Positions 37,201 through 47,670 of a DNA stretch of 64,000 nucleotides are shown here, piece after piece. The translations under genes and the position numbers were made by a program. The number at the start of each line of letters is the position of its first letter. Position 1 is the stretch's first letter. A model generated the notes under the pieces. It had not been told where the DNA came from. It searched no databases and worked only from the letters and a program-made list of their open reading frames with translations. Origin of the DNA: Linnemannia hyalina (lineage: Eukaryota > Mortierellomycota > Mortierellomycetes > Mortierellales > Mortierellaceae); NCBI GenBank assembly GCA_019671135.1, contig JAHRHY010000013.1:992001-1056000 (forward strand), read 5' to 3'.

Positions 37201-37251
37201 TGTATTAAGGGAGAGGGTAACTGTGTAAACAAGAAAATAGAAGAATGATGT
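34235..37251. other. Gene-poor, AT-richer stretch
   Basis: About 3 kb without a supported gene. Reading frames at 34322-34561, 34558-34932, 34779-35081 and 35885-36406 (minus) and 34739-35029 (plus) show ordinary residue mixes. They lack ATG starts in some cases and have no recognisable domain. They may be remnants, and the neighbouring pseudogene supports an area under decay. Confidence 0.45.
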
Positions 37252-39349
37252 CTAGTTGTGGTAGGTCCAGACGACAGAGCCATCGGGCTGAATGATCGAC
37301 TTTCCAGACGCATTCTTACGCTGGTACTGGTTCTTGGCCCGGATATAAGGCTGCATCTTGATGTACTGGTTCTTCAAATCCTTGGCAAGCTTCTCCCTCT
37401 CCTCCGACACATCCCCGCCAGTCTTGATCCATGCCCTCGTCGCCACATCAAACTTCTCACTCAACTCGTTCCACTCCTTCACAACCTTTGCCTTTCCTTC
37501 CTGATCTTCCATCAGGGCGTTCTCACCCTGGACGGGGGGGAGGTACTGGTAGACAAACTTGTCCAAGCCAGCATCTTTGAAGGATTCGGGCAAGTGATTT
37601 GCTGGGATGAACTCGAGGAGTTCTTGGTTCTTGTAGGTGAACTTGATCTTGGAGGCAACGACAGGGTCCAACCAGGGCTCGATCACCTTCCAAACTCCCC
37701 AGAAGACTAGGGGTGCGTTATGGACAAGGATGGCGCCGAGGGATTCGGGGTAATAGGCTTCGAAGCATTTGACGAGGAATTGGACCAGGGTGTAGTCCAT
37801 GTTGGCGAGGCCGAAACCAGTGAGATCAAAGACAAGGGCGACAGTCTCGACGGGGGGCTGGATGAGGAGACGGCCGGTTTCCATGAGGTAGATTGTAAGG
37901 CGTTCCAGGGTTTTGTAATCTTGGTCTCCTGCTCTGTGCAACTGGACGTTCAAGTAGCTATGTTTGGTTATTTGGACAAAGATGGTTGTGGGGGATTAGA
38001 TCTATTGTGACTTGTCTTGTTTAAAGTAGGTGGTGTGAATGAAGACTTCTAGGGCAGTGCGGTCGTGTGCTCTCAGATTTACAGTGTTTGTTTTGACCTT
38101 CTCCACTAGTCCATTTTTTCTTGGTGGTGTGTAACTTTGTGTCCTCATTTTGAATGTTGTTGTTTGTTTTCTTTTTCCCTGTAATCGCCTTGACTCCCAT
38201 GTGCACTTGTTTCTCTCTCCTTATTGTTTGTTGATGTCGTTATCCCTGATTCTTCTGCTTTGTCATTGAGAATGCCGTCGGGTAAAAGGTTGTCCTTTGC
38301 ATGCTGGATATGGGCGTATTTGTGTCCAAGTTTCGTTTCTCTGACTGCCTGTTGAGTTCATCGGATGGATGTCCTAGTAGTCTATCCCTCGGCTAAAAAC
38401 TCTCTCATCCATAATCCATCCCGAACTGCCGCCATTCCCTCTTTGTTCTTTGAGTTTCCTTTTATCTTTCCTGTTCCTGTTCCTGTTCCTTGTTCCTGTT
38501 CCTGAAATGGTTGTCCAAATTGTGCTCACAAAAATGATGTGAGATGTGTCCGTTAACGAAAAAAGTAAGTCCCGAGCTAATTCCACATCCCGACACCTCC
38601 TCCACAGAAACCCCTCTTTCGCCCACAACGCAACTAACACCCCAACAAAAAATAAAGAAAGGAAAGGAACAACGAACGACCACAAATATGTCCAAGAAAA
38701 CGCAACAAACATTGAGCAAACAAACGAAAGAAAGAAAGAAAGAAAAAACACACACACACAAAACAAAGAAAAGAGGAACTTACACAACAGGCTGGCCATG
38801 CTTATCAGTCCCATGGATATAAAACTTGCCCATCTCCAACTGCTTCCTGAACTTTGGATACGCGGCCTCGAGGTCATCATCTCCCCAATACTTGACATCC
38901 TCCACTTGCATCTCCTGTCGCCACTTGAACGAGTTCAACAGCATAATCAAGCCATTTCCCACATGCCACTTGCGCGCGCGCAAAAACCGCAACACCAACG
39001 AGTCTGGGTGGTCGCACATCACGTTGTTCCACAACGCCGTCTTCACATCTGCGGCGGAGAGACCGATCTCTTCGAGGGTGATGGTCAATGGGGGCTCGGC
39101 GACGGGTTCGACGGGGGCGGCGGGTGCAGCAGCTCCGAACCATCCACCACCCCAACCGGCAGCAACGGGTGCTGGGTCGACAGCAGGGGCTGGGGGTGCA
39201 TTGAGCTTGGGGTCGTGGGTGAGGGTGACGGTGCCGTTGGCTTGGATGTTGTGGATGGCTTCCCAGAACTGCTTCAGAGCTGTGGCTTGGTTGGGCGTCA
39301 AGGTGCCGACGTGTCCGGTGCCCTCGGGTGTGTTTCCTGCCATTGACAT
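37252..39349 (-). CDS. Sec14-like (CRAL-TRIO) lipid-transfer protein, paralogue C
   Basis: Exons are 38784..39349 and 37252..37957, giving 423 aa. The N-terminus MSMAGNTPEGTGHVGTLTPN aligns with the start of paralogues A and B; the second ATG at 39343 gives a start two residues shorter. A Pro/Ala-rich linker with GGGWFG leads to DSLVLRFLRARKWHVGNG, then GQPVVYLNVQLH, LVFDLTGFGLANMDY, CFEAYYPESLGAILVHNAPL and VWTYHN at the C-terminus. It has lost introns 1 and 3 of paralogue A and keeps only intron 2, which has grown to 826 nt (37958-38783). A minus-strand TATAAAAAG is 110 nt upstream of the ATG. Confidence 0.92.
38471..38504. repeat. Hexanucleotide-type tandem repeat inside an intron
   Basis: About five imperfect CTGTTC units in the long intron of Sec14-like paralogue C. 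Confidence 0.7.
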
Positions 39350-40278
39350 CTTGTGTAGGTTTTTTTGTTGTTTTGAGAGTTGTTGTGAGAGGGTAGGAAG
39401 GAGTGAATGTAGGAAAAAGGAGTTGATGATTGTGGGAAATCCAAAAAATGTGCTCGAGCTTTTTATACGACGGCTGTGAACTTGAACGTGATAAAAAGAA
39501 TCAAAAAAAGAAAGTAAAGATAAAAAAAAATGAGCAATGCGATGGATTAGGGTTGTCTCCCTAAACCGAACACTTTTTGTTCTAAAGCAAACAGCTTCGG
39601 TCAGCCTTGGCTTGAAAGAGGAATGGGTGTAAGTAGAAACATTAACCAAAGAGAAGTGGTTGCTCGACCTTAGTGCGACAAGGAAAGGAAATGGCATGTC
39701 TTGTGGTTTTCTTTGTTTGTACAAACAAATAAACAAACGCTCAGCCATCATTTCTTACGCCTGCCTTGCCTTTCCTTGGTCTGTCATTATCTCGTGGTCT
39801 TCTCGCCAATTTTCAGGAACAAGAGACAAAGCATGCATGTCAGCAACCGCATGGTTAGAAAAACTCATTCTGAGTAGTAACAAAGATGCGCAGATCCAAT
39901 GGGGTTCGCCAAGGAGCGGCGTATCATCTCTCAGATAATGAACTAATAAAGCAATAAAAGCAAATCTGCTGCCCCCTCGTTTACCCCAATCCTCAGCCGA
40001 GGTCGCTCTTTGAATGGGGCCTAGCTCCCACCTTCTTCATCCCACCCTACTCTCACGTTGTCAAAAAAAATGCAGCACAGGACACGCTCTCAACCCTGTT
40101 AAGCTGACTGCATGTGAAAGAACGACGTTATTTAACCCTGTTTTACATACCAAAGGTGGAGAACCAAACAAAGAGACAAAAACTCTTGGCCAGGGAATTA
40201 AAAAAAGTCAAAAGCTGTCGACTTTTATTGTTTCCCTTTTAACGTTTACTATGTCCATGCCTATCCTATTACTCCATC
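39350..40278. other. Tandem intergenic region
   Basis: Promoter side of Sec14-like paralogue C and 3' flank of the first F-box gene. It contains a minus-strand TATA element. No gene is recognised in 39500-40278. Confidence 0.5.
39459..39467 (-). promoter_or_regulatory. TATA box of Sec14-like paralogue C
   Basis: Minus-strand TATAAAAAG, 110 nt before the ATG at 39349. It is the clearest of the three related elements in the Sec14-like trio. Confidence 0.55.
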
Positions 40279-42147
40279 CTACCCTCGCCCAATATGAAAC
40301 CTATACTCCTTTCCTCCACCCACCACCCTCTCATCAAAAGGCCCAAGGACAGCAACCAACTCCAGAAACTGTCCTTCCAACCACCGAAACTCCTCTTCCC
40401 CCATATACAACTCATTCTCCAACCGATGCAGCCTCAGCTCCCGCAACCTCTTCAATTGTGCCAACCTCGTCAGTTCATACCTCAAACTAAAATCCAACCC
40501 ATACTCCCTTCGTATCCCTGACTCTTCTTCAAAGCGGATGACGGTTGGACTGGAGATAATACCGTCATTGTTGCTGCAGGAAAGGACCTGGAGCCTTGTT
40601 AGGCTGGCCAGGCGATCATAGATGATCCCTCTTCGGAGGCGCATCGTGTCAGAGTCTCGAGCGGGAACAGTCCTTGTCCGGGACTCTTTCTCGGTGCAGA
40701 GCAAGAACCGGACATCTAGGTGTGTTAGATCTGAGCACACCCATGGGCGATCCTGTAGCGGGATCTCCTGGCTAGCATAAAACGACTCTGACGGTGTGCT
40801 AAAGTTGGTGGCAGAGAAAAGAGTTCGGTGGGAGGTCATCTGGGAGATGTAGATTGGACTGCCAGCAAAGACTTCGAGCGACGAGCAGGACGTAAGGATC
40901 CTCTGTGTGTCCCATCCCGTCAGCCACATACAATTGACGAACGATAGCTCCCTCCACCCATGCGCCCTTCCTCCTTGTCCTCTCTGTGCCCCAGTACTCT
41001 CAACACCATTCCCAAGAAGGGTCGCCAGGGCAAGGGGTCCAAATCGAGTACCGTTGACGGCCACACGCTGTAGGTTAGGAAGCAGCTCCAACAATCGCGA
41101 AAACTCCTTGTCGGTGACCGTCTTGGTGTTGAGTTCCAGCCGGGCAAGAGACTGGACCATCGACAGGGACGAAGGTCTGGCAAGGTGTTCACACACCTCG
41201 GTGATCGGGAAATCCAAACCGGATGGCTGTCGTGTCCAAACCCAGGTCAGATCCTCGACGTGTGTACACGCCTTCCACAGATTCATCTGCTCCTGACCTT
41301 CCACCAGAACTCGGTCCAGTTTGAGTTTTCGTAATCTTGGGAACACGAACGGCTCTCTTTCACTGTCGTAGTTGTTGCTACCGCCATCTCCCCTTCCTTG
41401 TCCCTGTGCGTCTTGACTCGGAACAAAAGCATCAAGTTTTACCATCCCCAACTCCAAACTCCTCAACCGTCGACAAGTCTCCAGAAATGCCACCCCCTGA
41501 GGTCCCTGCGGGATATGAAACCTCATCAACGACAACTCTTCCAACCGATCCATCCCTAAAATCCTCTCTGTCAACACCTCTCTCGCCAAGTACGCAACCT
41601 CCGGGGTGTACATATTTGACGTGATCCCCAATCGTCTCAACGACCGTTGGTTCTGTCGCAGAAGCGTGTCAACCGCGGGGATCGTGAAAAACACGTCGAG
41701 GCGGGTCAGTTGGTCTTGACTCCTTGTTCCCTCGTCGTCATTGTTGTCGGGGAGTAGCAACTCGGTGATGAGGTACTCGAATGAAGGCGACCTAGAAGTT
41801 TTAGGATCCTTGTAAAACATCAATCGCTGAATCCGCGACGCCATCCTGCGGACCTGATCTGGATTCGGTTGCAGTCTTGTTGGAGACGCGCCAAATATTG
41901 GTTCGGCGGCCGGGAACTCGAAGGTTTGCCAGAGAAGGGGCTCAAAGAGGTGATGCCATGCTTTGCAGACACGGATGCAACGAGCCAGAATGGGGACCGT
42001 GAGGTGTGGTCCAATTTGGAGGAGCAGTTCTGGCATCTGCAACGCCTTTGTTGCTGATGTCGTCTTCGTTGTTGTTGTTGTTGACACTGTGTCTGTGGCA
42101 TGTTGTTGCTGCTGCTGCAAGGCTGCTGGAGATGACGAAGCTTGCAT
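40279..42147 (-). CDS. F-box/LRR-type protein 1
   Basis: A single-exon gene of 622 aa. The ATG at 42147 is chosen because the frame upstream of it opens only with a GTG and crowds the neighbouring gene. Residues 1-35 are Gln/Thr-rich. An F-box-like motif lies at about 36-78 (LQMPELLLQIGPHL, CIRVCKAWHHLFEPLLWQTF). The rest is made of irregular leucine-rich repeats such as LRRLGITSNMYTPEVAYL, LRSLELGMVKLDAF and LTRLQVLSCSNNDGI. F-box proteins bring substrates to SCF ubiquitin ligases through Skp1. The substrate is unknown. The family is large in Mortierella-type fungi and the three copies here differ strongly, so it evolves fast. Confidence 0.82.
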   Translation of the reverse strand: MQASSSPAALQQQQQHATDTVSTTTTTKTTSATKALQMPELLLQIGPHLTVPILARCIRVCKAWHHLFEPLLWQTFEFPAAEPIFGASPTRLQPNPDQVRRMASRIQRLMFYKDPKTSRSPSFEYLITELLLPDNNDDEGTRSQDQLTRLDVFFTIPAVDTLLRQNQRSLRRLGITSNMYTPEVAYLAREVLTERILGMDRLEELSLMRFHIPQGPQGVAFLETCRRLRSLELGMVKLDAFVPSQDAQGQGRGDGGSNNYDSEREPFVFPRLRKLKLDRVLVEGQEQMNLWKACTHVEDLTWVWTRQPSGLDFPITEVCEHLARPSSLSMVQSLARLELNTKTVTDKEFSRLLELLPNLQRVAVNGTRFGPLALATLLGNGVESTGAQRGQGGRAHGWRELSFVNCMWLTGWDTQRILTSCSSLEVFAGSPIYISQMTSHRTLFSATNFSTPSESFYASQEIPLQDRPWVCSDLTHLDVRFLLCTEKESRTRTVPARDSDTMRLRRGIIYDRLASLTRLQVLSCSNNDGIISSPTVIRFEEESGIRREYGLDFSLRYELTRLAQLKRLRELRLHRLENELYMGEEEFRWLEGQFLELVAVLGPFDERVVGGGKEYRFHIGRG

Positions 42148-42315
42148 GGTTGTTTGCTTGGCAATGGATCTTGTGCGGAGAGTCAGTAAATTGGAGTATT
42201 TTTTGTCCTTTTCAAATGCATCGTTCCACAAACGCGAGAAAAGAAAATCAAATATGTCACTCACGAACGAAGTAAAAAATCATTTATTTGAACAGAGAAT
42301 TTCTTGATGATTTGA

Positions 42316-44430
42316 TCACTCACCCCAGGCAGGACTGCCAAGATGAAGGGCGACGCCGCGTGAACCGTACTGGGCTTGGAATCTATCATGCAGCTGCTTG
42401 AACCAGGGCAATGGATCCAGTCCGCATAGTCCCGGCGCTACCCACACAGTCGTCAGTCCTGACAGCGCCTCCATCAAGATGTGCAAGTGCCGCATACGGA
42501 TCTGGAACCGGAACGAACCACTCGACGACAGCACCACTTCCTGCACCGACGGCATCTGTGGAAGCACGTTACGGTAGGCTCCTGCCTGTTGTTGAAGTTG
42601 ACTTTGCGCCGCCATACTTCCACCTAGACTCAGATCCTGAGTAGGCACCGAGACTGTCGCCTGTGTAGGGAACTGTTCGTTTAACAAAGCCTGTTGTTCT
42701 AAATGCTCCAGCACTCCCAAGTTGAATCCCGAGTAATCCTCATGCTGACTCTCGGACAGATCGCTCAGTAGCTTCAATGGCAAACTCAGACTCTCCAGAA
42801 CTCGCAGATCGTCCAGTCGTCTCATAAACACGTGGATCCGCTCGTCAAACTGCAAGTCCTGCGGGAGATAAAACACTCGCAGCTCCAAATTCTTTAGCGT
42901 CCTTCCACATGACCATGGCGGGAAAGACCTCGGCTGCGTGGCTGTTGTGGGCGAGACAGGATTACCGCCGCCGCCGCCAAGGCCATCATTCACATGCTCC
43001 CAGTCCGCAAAGTACTGGATCCCGATGACCAGGCTCACCAACGATCGACAATTAGTCATGATGTAGGGCAGTCCACGGTCGGCGACCCGAAGTCCAATGT
43101 CGAGTTCGAGTGTCACAAGTGTAGATCCGTGACAGCGATCATTTGAAAGTTCAGCAAAGTTGGTAAGACTAGGTAAGGGAGACAACTCGGGAAATGTCAA
43201 CTGTCGACGGTCGGAAGCAAACTGAAACGTCGTCAAGGTTGTTGGTGCTAGACTCCAAAAGTTGGGTATATCAATGTTGACACTGCCCGAAGAACTCTTG
43301 ACCTTGACGGACTCGAGCTGGGGGCAATTAAGAAGCCATCCGGCCCAGAACTGAGAAGAGATAGTTGATCCCAATGAAAGCTCCAGAGACTTGAGTGCCG
43401 GGCAACGATTGAGGATATAGCACAGCAAGTCCTCTGAGATCCGCATGCCATCCAGAACTAGGTGAGTCATCTTGCTGAACTGGACAGGGGTTGTTGCATC
43501 ACTATTCGCCGTCGTGCTAGATCCAGACCCACATCCACTTTTACGCAGACTGCTCAGCTCAGGTGTTAGGTTTGTCCTGCTGCCTCCTAGTCGCCAAGAC
43601 CCAAGCTTGCTCAAGAGTCCATTCCACTGCCGCTGGGTCTCTGCTCCAAACACCGCTCGGACGAGGACATTGCGCGACCAATCCTCGGTGGAGGGGTCTT
43701 CGCGGTCTTGATACCAACATAAGTGCGCGTCCCTGAGCGCAAGGGAGTTCATCTCTGGGTGTTTGAGAAGTACAAGCATGACTTGCTCCCATTGGATCCG
43801 TGCAAACTTGAGACTGTGCGCGGCGTTTCCAATCTCCAGCTTCCTGAGTGCAGGAGATGACGACGGCGTTGATGCAGTTGACGGCGAGAGGGCGGTCGAT
43901 GTTTTCACAGCAGTTGGTGGTTGTTGGTGTTGGTAGGTAGCAAGGCCCTGCAGCAGTGTTGTGACCATGCTGTCGTCGAAGGAATAGAAGGCAATGCTCT
44001 CCAGGACGTGCATGCTCTCGAGGAACCTGACCAATGCCTTGAAGTGCATCGATTGTTTTCGCTGCACATAGAAACCGACGTGACCCAGTCTTGGGCATGT
44101 CTGCTGAACGACTTCGAGGTCTTGTGGGATAGGGACAACTTGTTTGAGGGAGTAGACAAAGGGGCCGAGAGACTGAAGTTGTTCCTCGAAGAGTGTCTTG
44201 AGAACGGGGTTGTGGATGCGGTAGAGGCCGTGTAGCTTGAGGAAGGGCGAGAAGAGTCGGCGCCATTCGAGCGAGACGCCTCTGCAGTGGATGATGTCGA
44301 GCTGGGTGAGGGAAGAGACGATGATGGAGGTTATTTCAGGTATGTGGAAAGCATGGAGGTGGTTGCGGCTCTGGCTGTTGGCATTGGAATGGCTGGTTGT
44401 TGTTGGTGGCGACGACGAAGGCAGCTGCAT
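42316..44430 (-). CDS. F-box/LRR-type protein 2
   Basis: A single-exon gene of 704 aa starting at the ATG at 44430. An F-box-like motif is at about residues 26-72 (HIPEITSIIVSSLTQLD, HCRGVSLEWRRLFSPFL). Leucine-rich repeats follow: LGHVGFYVQRKQS, LKSLELSLGSTISS, LESVKVKSSSGSVNID, LKNLELRVFYLPQDL and RVLESLSLPLKLLS. It lies head-to-tail with F-box protein 1, with only 168 nt between its stop and the next ATG. A role as a substrate receptor of an SCF ubiquitin ligase is inferred from the family; no substrate is suggested by the sequence. Confidence 0.82.
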   Translation of the reverse strand: MQLPSSSPPTTTSHSNANSQSRNHLHAFHIPEITSIIVSSLTQLDIIHCRGVSLEWRRLFSPFLKLHGLYRIHNPVLKTLFEEQLQSLGPFVYSLKQVVPIPQDLEVVQQTCPRLGHVGFYVQRKQSMHFKALVRFLESMHVLESIAFYSFDDSMVTTLLQGLATYQHQQPPTAVKTSTALSPSTASTPSSSPALRKLEIGNAAHSLKFARIQWEQVMLVLLKHPEMNSLALRDAHLCWYQDREDPSTEDWSRNVLVRAVFGAETQRQWNGLLSKLGSWRLGGSRTNLTPELSSLRKSGCGSGSSTTANSDATTPVQFSKMTHLVLDGMRISEDLLCYILNRCPALKSLELSLGSTISSQFWAGWLLNCPQLESVKVKSSSGSVNIDIPNFWSLAPTTLTTFQFASDRRQLTFPELSPLPSLTNFAELSNDRCHGSTLVTLELDIGLRVADRGLPYIMTNCRSLVSLVIGIQYFADWEHVNDGLGGGGGNPVSPTTATQPRSFPPWSCGRTLKNLELRVFYLPQDLQFDERIHVFMRRLDDLRVLESLSLPLKLLSDLSESQHEDYSGFNLGVLEHLEQQALLNEQFPTQATVSVPTQDLSLGGSMAAQSQLQQQAGAYRNVLPQMPSVQEVVLSSSGSFRFQIRMRHLHILMEALSGLTTVWVAPGLCGLDPLPWFKQLHDRFQAQYGSRGVALHLGSPAWGE

Positions 44431-44980
44431 TCCTGTTTGGGTGAGGAAGTGTAAGAAGAGGAGCAGTGAAAGTAAAGAGAGAAGGAAGAAGAGAGGAAAA
44501 TCATAAGGAAAGGAAGGGAAAGGAAAGAAATAGGTGGATTAGGAGAGGGGAAGGGGTTGAACATGCCAAACAAAACGAAACAAAAAACAAACAAACAAAA
44601 GGGGAATGCAAACAAATGATGCCAAGAGCATAGACGAAGAGGTGCACGCATTATCAGATAAAATGTGTGTGCGTTGACCCATGCTCACACACACGTTGTT
44701 CACACGTTAACAAGCAATAAGCCTGTCGTCAAATGCATGGTGGCCGCCTACTTTCTTTTTTTTAGACTTTTGATCACCACCACGAAACAAAAGGGAGGAC
44801 CCTTATTTTGTTCTTTTCTTTTCTCTTCTTCACCCAACCAACAACAACATAACCCAGGGGACATCAGGACAACAAACACAATAATGAAACCCCCGTCCAA
44901 GGCATGTGCTCTCCGACCTACCCACTAAACCAGCATAGCAGTTCAGGACTTTACTCGACGCCATACAAACAACATTCAAC
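44431..44980. other. Divergent intergenic region
   Basis: Shared upstream region of F-box protein 2 (minus) and the small helical gene (plus). It is A/C-rich and has no recognisable gene. Confidence 0.5.
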
Positions 44981-45664
44981 ATGGTCGACTCGGACCACAC
45001 AACTTACTACACAAATCGCTGTCTCCGAAGACTGGCCCTCCTCGACTCTGAAGAAGCCCACCTCCTCCTCAACCTCAAGACTCCGCACATCTCCTCGACC
45101 ATCAACCACCAACGCGACACCGAGTGTCTCTACAAAGTCCGCCACACCATCCTCGATTACGAGTTATCTCTCCAGTCCTTGTACCCCTTGGTCCCCAACA
45201 AGCAGATCCTTCTCGATCTCCTCCACCACGACCCACATGCACCTAATAGTGCCAACATTATCAACAGCAGTAGTAATAGTGATAGTATATCTAAGGACAA
45301 CGCTATACCCAAGAAGCGACGTGTTGGTTTTACAAAAGTAGCAACAACAGCACCATCAACACCAACAACACCAGCACCAACATCGGTACCAACAGCAGCA
45401 GTAAAAGCAACAGCGGCACCAGCAGGGACAAGGACTAGCCAAGCCGGTAATCGAGTCATGATTTCGCCCTGCGATATGTCACAACGATACAAACGTAAGC
45501 TCAACATCTTGGACGAAGAGGAGCAAGAGTTTCTGGGGTGGGGCCACAAACAGGACTCGCCTGGTCTGATGGCCTGCCGTCAGCTTATGCGCAAGTACGA
45601 GGCCGCTCTGTTGGACTTTATCCAGATGCAGGCCGAGGTTGGACCTGCCCCGAATCAACAATAG
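44981..45664 (+). CDS. Small protein with two related helical blocks
   Basis: 227 aa in one exon, family not recognised. Two blocks of about 50 residues look like diverged repeats. Residues 10-65 contain CLRRLALLDSEEAHLLLNL, then CLYKVRHTILDYELSLQSL. Residues 167-220 contain YKRKLNILDEEEQEFLGWG, then CRQLMRKYEAALLDFIQMQ. Each looks like a helix, a loop and a second helix. Between them lie an Asn/Ser-rich stretch, a basic KKRRVGF segment (a possible nuclear signal) and a Thr/Pro/Ala-rich linker. The ATG at 44981 follows an A/C-rich leader. Function is unknown. Confidence 0.75.
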   Translation: MVDSDHTTYYTNRCLRRLALLDSEEAHLLLNLKTPHISSTINHQRDTECLYKVRHTILDYELSLQSLYPLVPNKQILLDLLHHDPHAPNSANIINSSSNSDSISKDNAIPKKRRVGFTKVATTAPSTPTTPAPTSVPTAAVKATAAPAGTRTSQAGNRVMISPCDMSQRYKRKLNILDEEEQEFLGWGHKQDSPGLMACRQLMRKYEAALLDFIQMQAEVGPAPNQQ

Positions 45665-45899
45665 CCCCTGTCGCCTTGAATATCTTCTTTTCAGATAAAG
45701 AACGCCAACCACTCACACATTGTTTAGTTAAGGCTTTTGTGCACAAAGCGCTCGTTCCTTCGAATGCGCGCCTCCGCTGATCATCATAATTCATTGTATC
45801 ACTCGACGCATTTTCGCGCCCATTGTCTCATTGATACACGTCATCGACACAAAAAGAAATTCAAAGTGCATCTTCGCAACACACACCCCTCATCAAACC

Positions 45900-47466
45900 A
45901 TGGCGACGGCAACAGCACTCGAAATGGCCGAGATTGTGCGCCTCATCTGACTCAACATACCGCTATCCAATCCCTCTGTCGGAACGCTCATCGAAAAGAA
46001 GAGTTACTTGCCTCGAACTCTGCTCAATTGTTGTCTTGTTTCCAAATCCTGGCGCGCGATTCTACTGCCAGTCCTGTGGCGCTGCTACGACGGCAGGCTT
46101 ATGGGCATCGTCCCTCGTCACATCATTGTCCAATATCGGTCATTCTTTCGGTACTGCAGTGGACAAGTCATGCCTCTTTCCCAGGAGGGGGAAGAGGAGC
46201 GAGAGAGAGAGAGGACGGGAAAAGCGGGACATGGTAACGTCTCATACCTGCGCTTTGAAGGACCTCGCCAATTCGATTGAGACCCAAGTCCAACAACAAC
46301 GCCACCAGCAGAGTCACTACCAAAACATGGAGTGCAGGAACCTTCTGTACCTGGAAGTGTTCTTTTGCAAGTTCGTATCGCGGCGCGCACCTTTTGGACT
46401 AGCACCTCTACTGGTCTTCCTTGGCCTAATTCAGTCGAATCCGCAACTCCGACGTGTCGTACTTACGTCCGAAATCCAACATCATCCTTGTATTTTCATG
46501 TCAACCTTGGACAATTGTACGCGGCTTGAGGAACTCAGGATCTATCGCTTCAACATGGACAACAGAGAGGCTTCAGAACTTGGTCGCTTCCTGAGATCCG
46601 TCTCTGCAACTCTGAAGACGCTCTGGCGGGAGGCCGCTTTGACCCCACGACCATCTGGCTCCCCCAAGTTACCGACCTCACATTGAACGTCAGTGGCGGC
46701 AGCGATACTCATACATTTATGGGCTTGCAGGAGTTGCTTACACGATGCCCACGCCTGGAGCGGCTGACCTTCTCTCCATTGGACCGTTCAACAAACCTGG
46801 ACCGAGTGGCGACAATCATCAAGGACCATTGTCCTAAGCTCACCTCCATCTTGATTCCGTTAACTCTCAAAAGCGACACAGAGATCTGTAAAGTCGTCCG
46901 AGCAGTGACTCCTGGGCGACTTTTGGAGCTCCACTGTAAAGCCCCACGAATCACAAAGGATCTGCAGGATGCTGTCCGGACGCACCGGGATTCACTTGAG
47001 GTATTCAGGATGGCGGTGAGCTTTCACATACGTGAGCCTGTCGACTATGTGAATGGCAGAGAGGTTTGGGCGCCGCAGGTAGCAGTGGAGCAAATGCGGT
47101 TCCTTCAGGAGGTGGCGGATTCGTTTTTGAGTCTCGGGGAGTTGAGTTTCTATGAAAAGCGCGTGCGAACAACCGAGTTCGAGTTTTATGACGCACTGAT
47201 GTACAGGCCCTGGAAGGGTTTGAACCTTGAACGACTGGAGTTGTTTGGAGGAGCTTACGATATGTCTCAGCGAGAGGTGCTGGTGGCCTCTGGAAAGGTG
47301 TTTGGTGGTGGGTGGCGGAGGATATTTACGGATGAGGGTCAGGTTGGGAAGGAGGTTGCAAGTCCAGATTATGGGTTGTTGAGGCCATGTGTCACCCTTA
47401 CCCCGCCTTAGGACTATGAAGACTGAAAGGGTGACATGTGTCCGTAACATAGACAAGCGATTGTAG
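45900..47466 (+). pseudogene. F-box/LRR pseudogene, tandem copy of the gene at 47671
   Basis: Its start (ATG at 45900, ALEMAEIVRLI) aligns with ALAIPEILRAI of the intact downstream gene. The F-box-like part matches closely (LPRTLLNCCLVSKSWRAILL against LPLTLLNCCLVCKTWREILV). At least four lesions are visible: a TGA at 45948-45950; a frame change between about 46230 and 46330; another near 46625; and a last near 47385. Beyond the last, a different frame resumes as HVSPLPRLRTMKTERVTCVR, matching HVSSLPVLRKMTALRVDCVR of the intact gene. Between lesions the repeats still align, for example LLTRCPRLERLTFSP with LIARCPNLERLCLSP. The open pieces are therefore remnants and not three separate genes. 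Confidence 0.85.
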
Positions 47467-47670
47467 ATAAGCAATAAGGAGATATTAATGTCGTTATCGA
47501 CCATTGTGACAAATGCCATTTTTCTTTTGCTTGGGTGTGTGAGTAACTGAGGTCTGAGCGCGCGCGCTTGTTGACTGAACACTTATTAGTAGTTAGTACC
47601 TTTCGACCTTTTTTTTCTTTCGACTGTCTTCATTCAACCACCATTCTTCCTTCCATCCCCTCTCCACTCA

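Noticed and set aside
40014..40490. 158-codon plus frame overlapping F-box gene 1
   Set aside because: Half lies antisense to the F-box gene and the rest is Pro/Thr-rich leader-like.
42147..42264. Longer N-terminus for F-box gene 1
   Set aside because: The upstream frame begins with GTG and would leave only 51 nt to the neighbouring gene.
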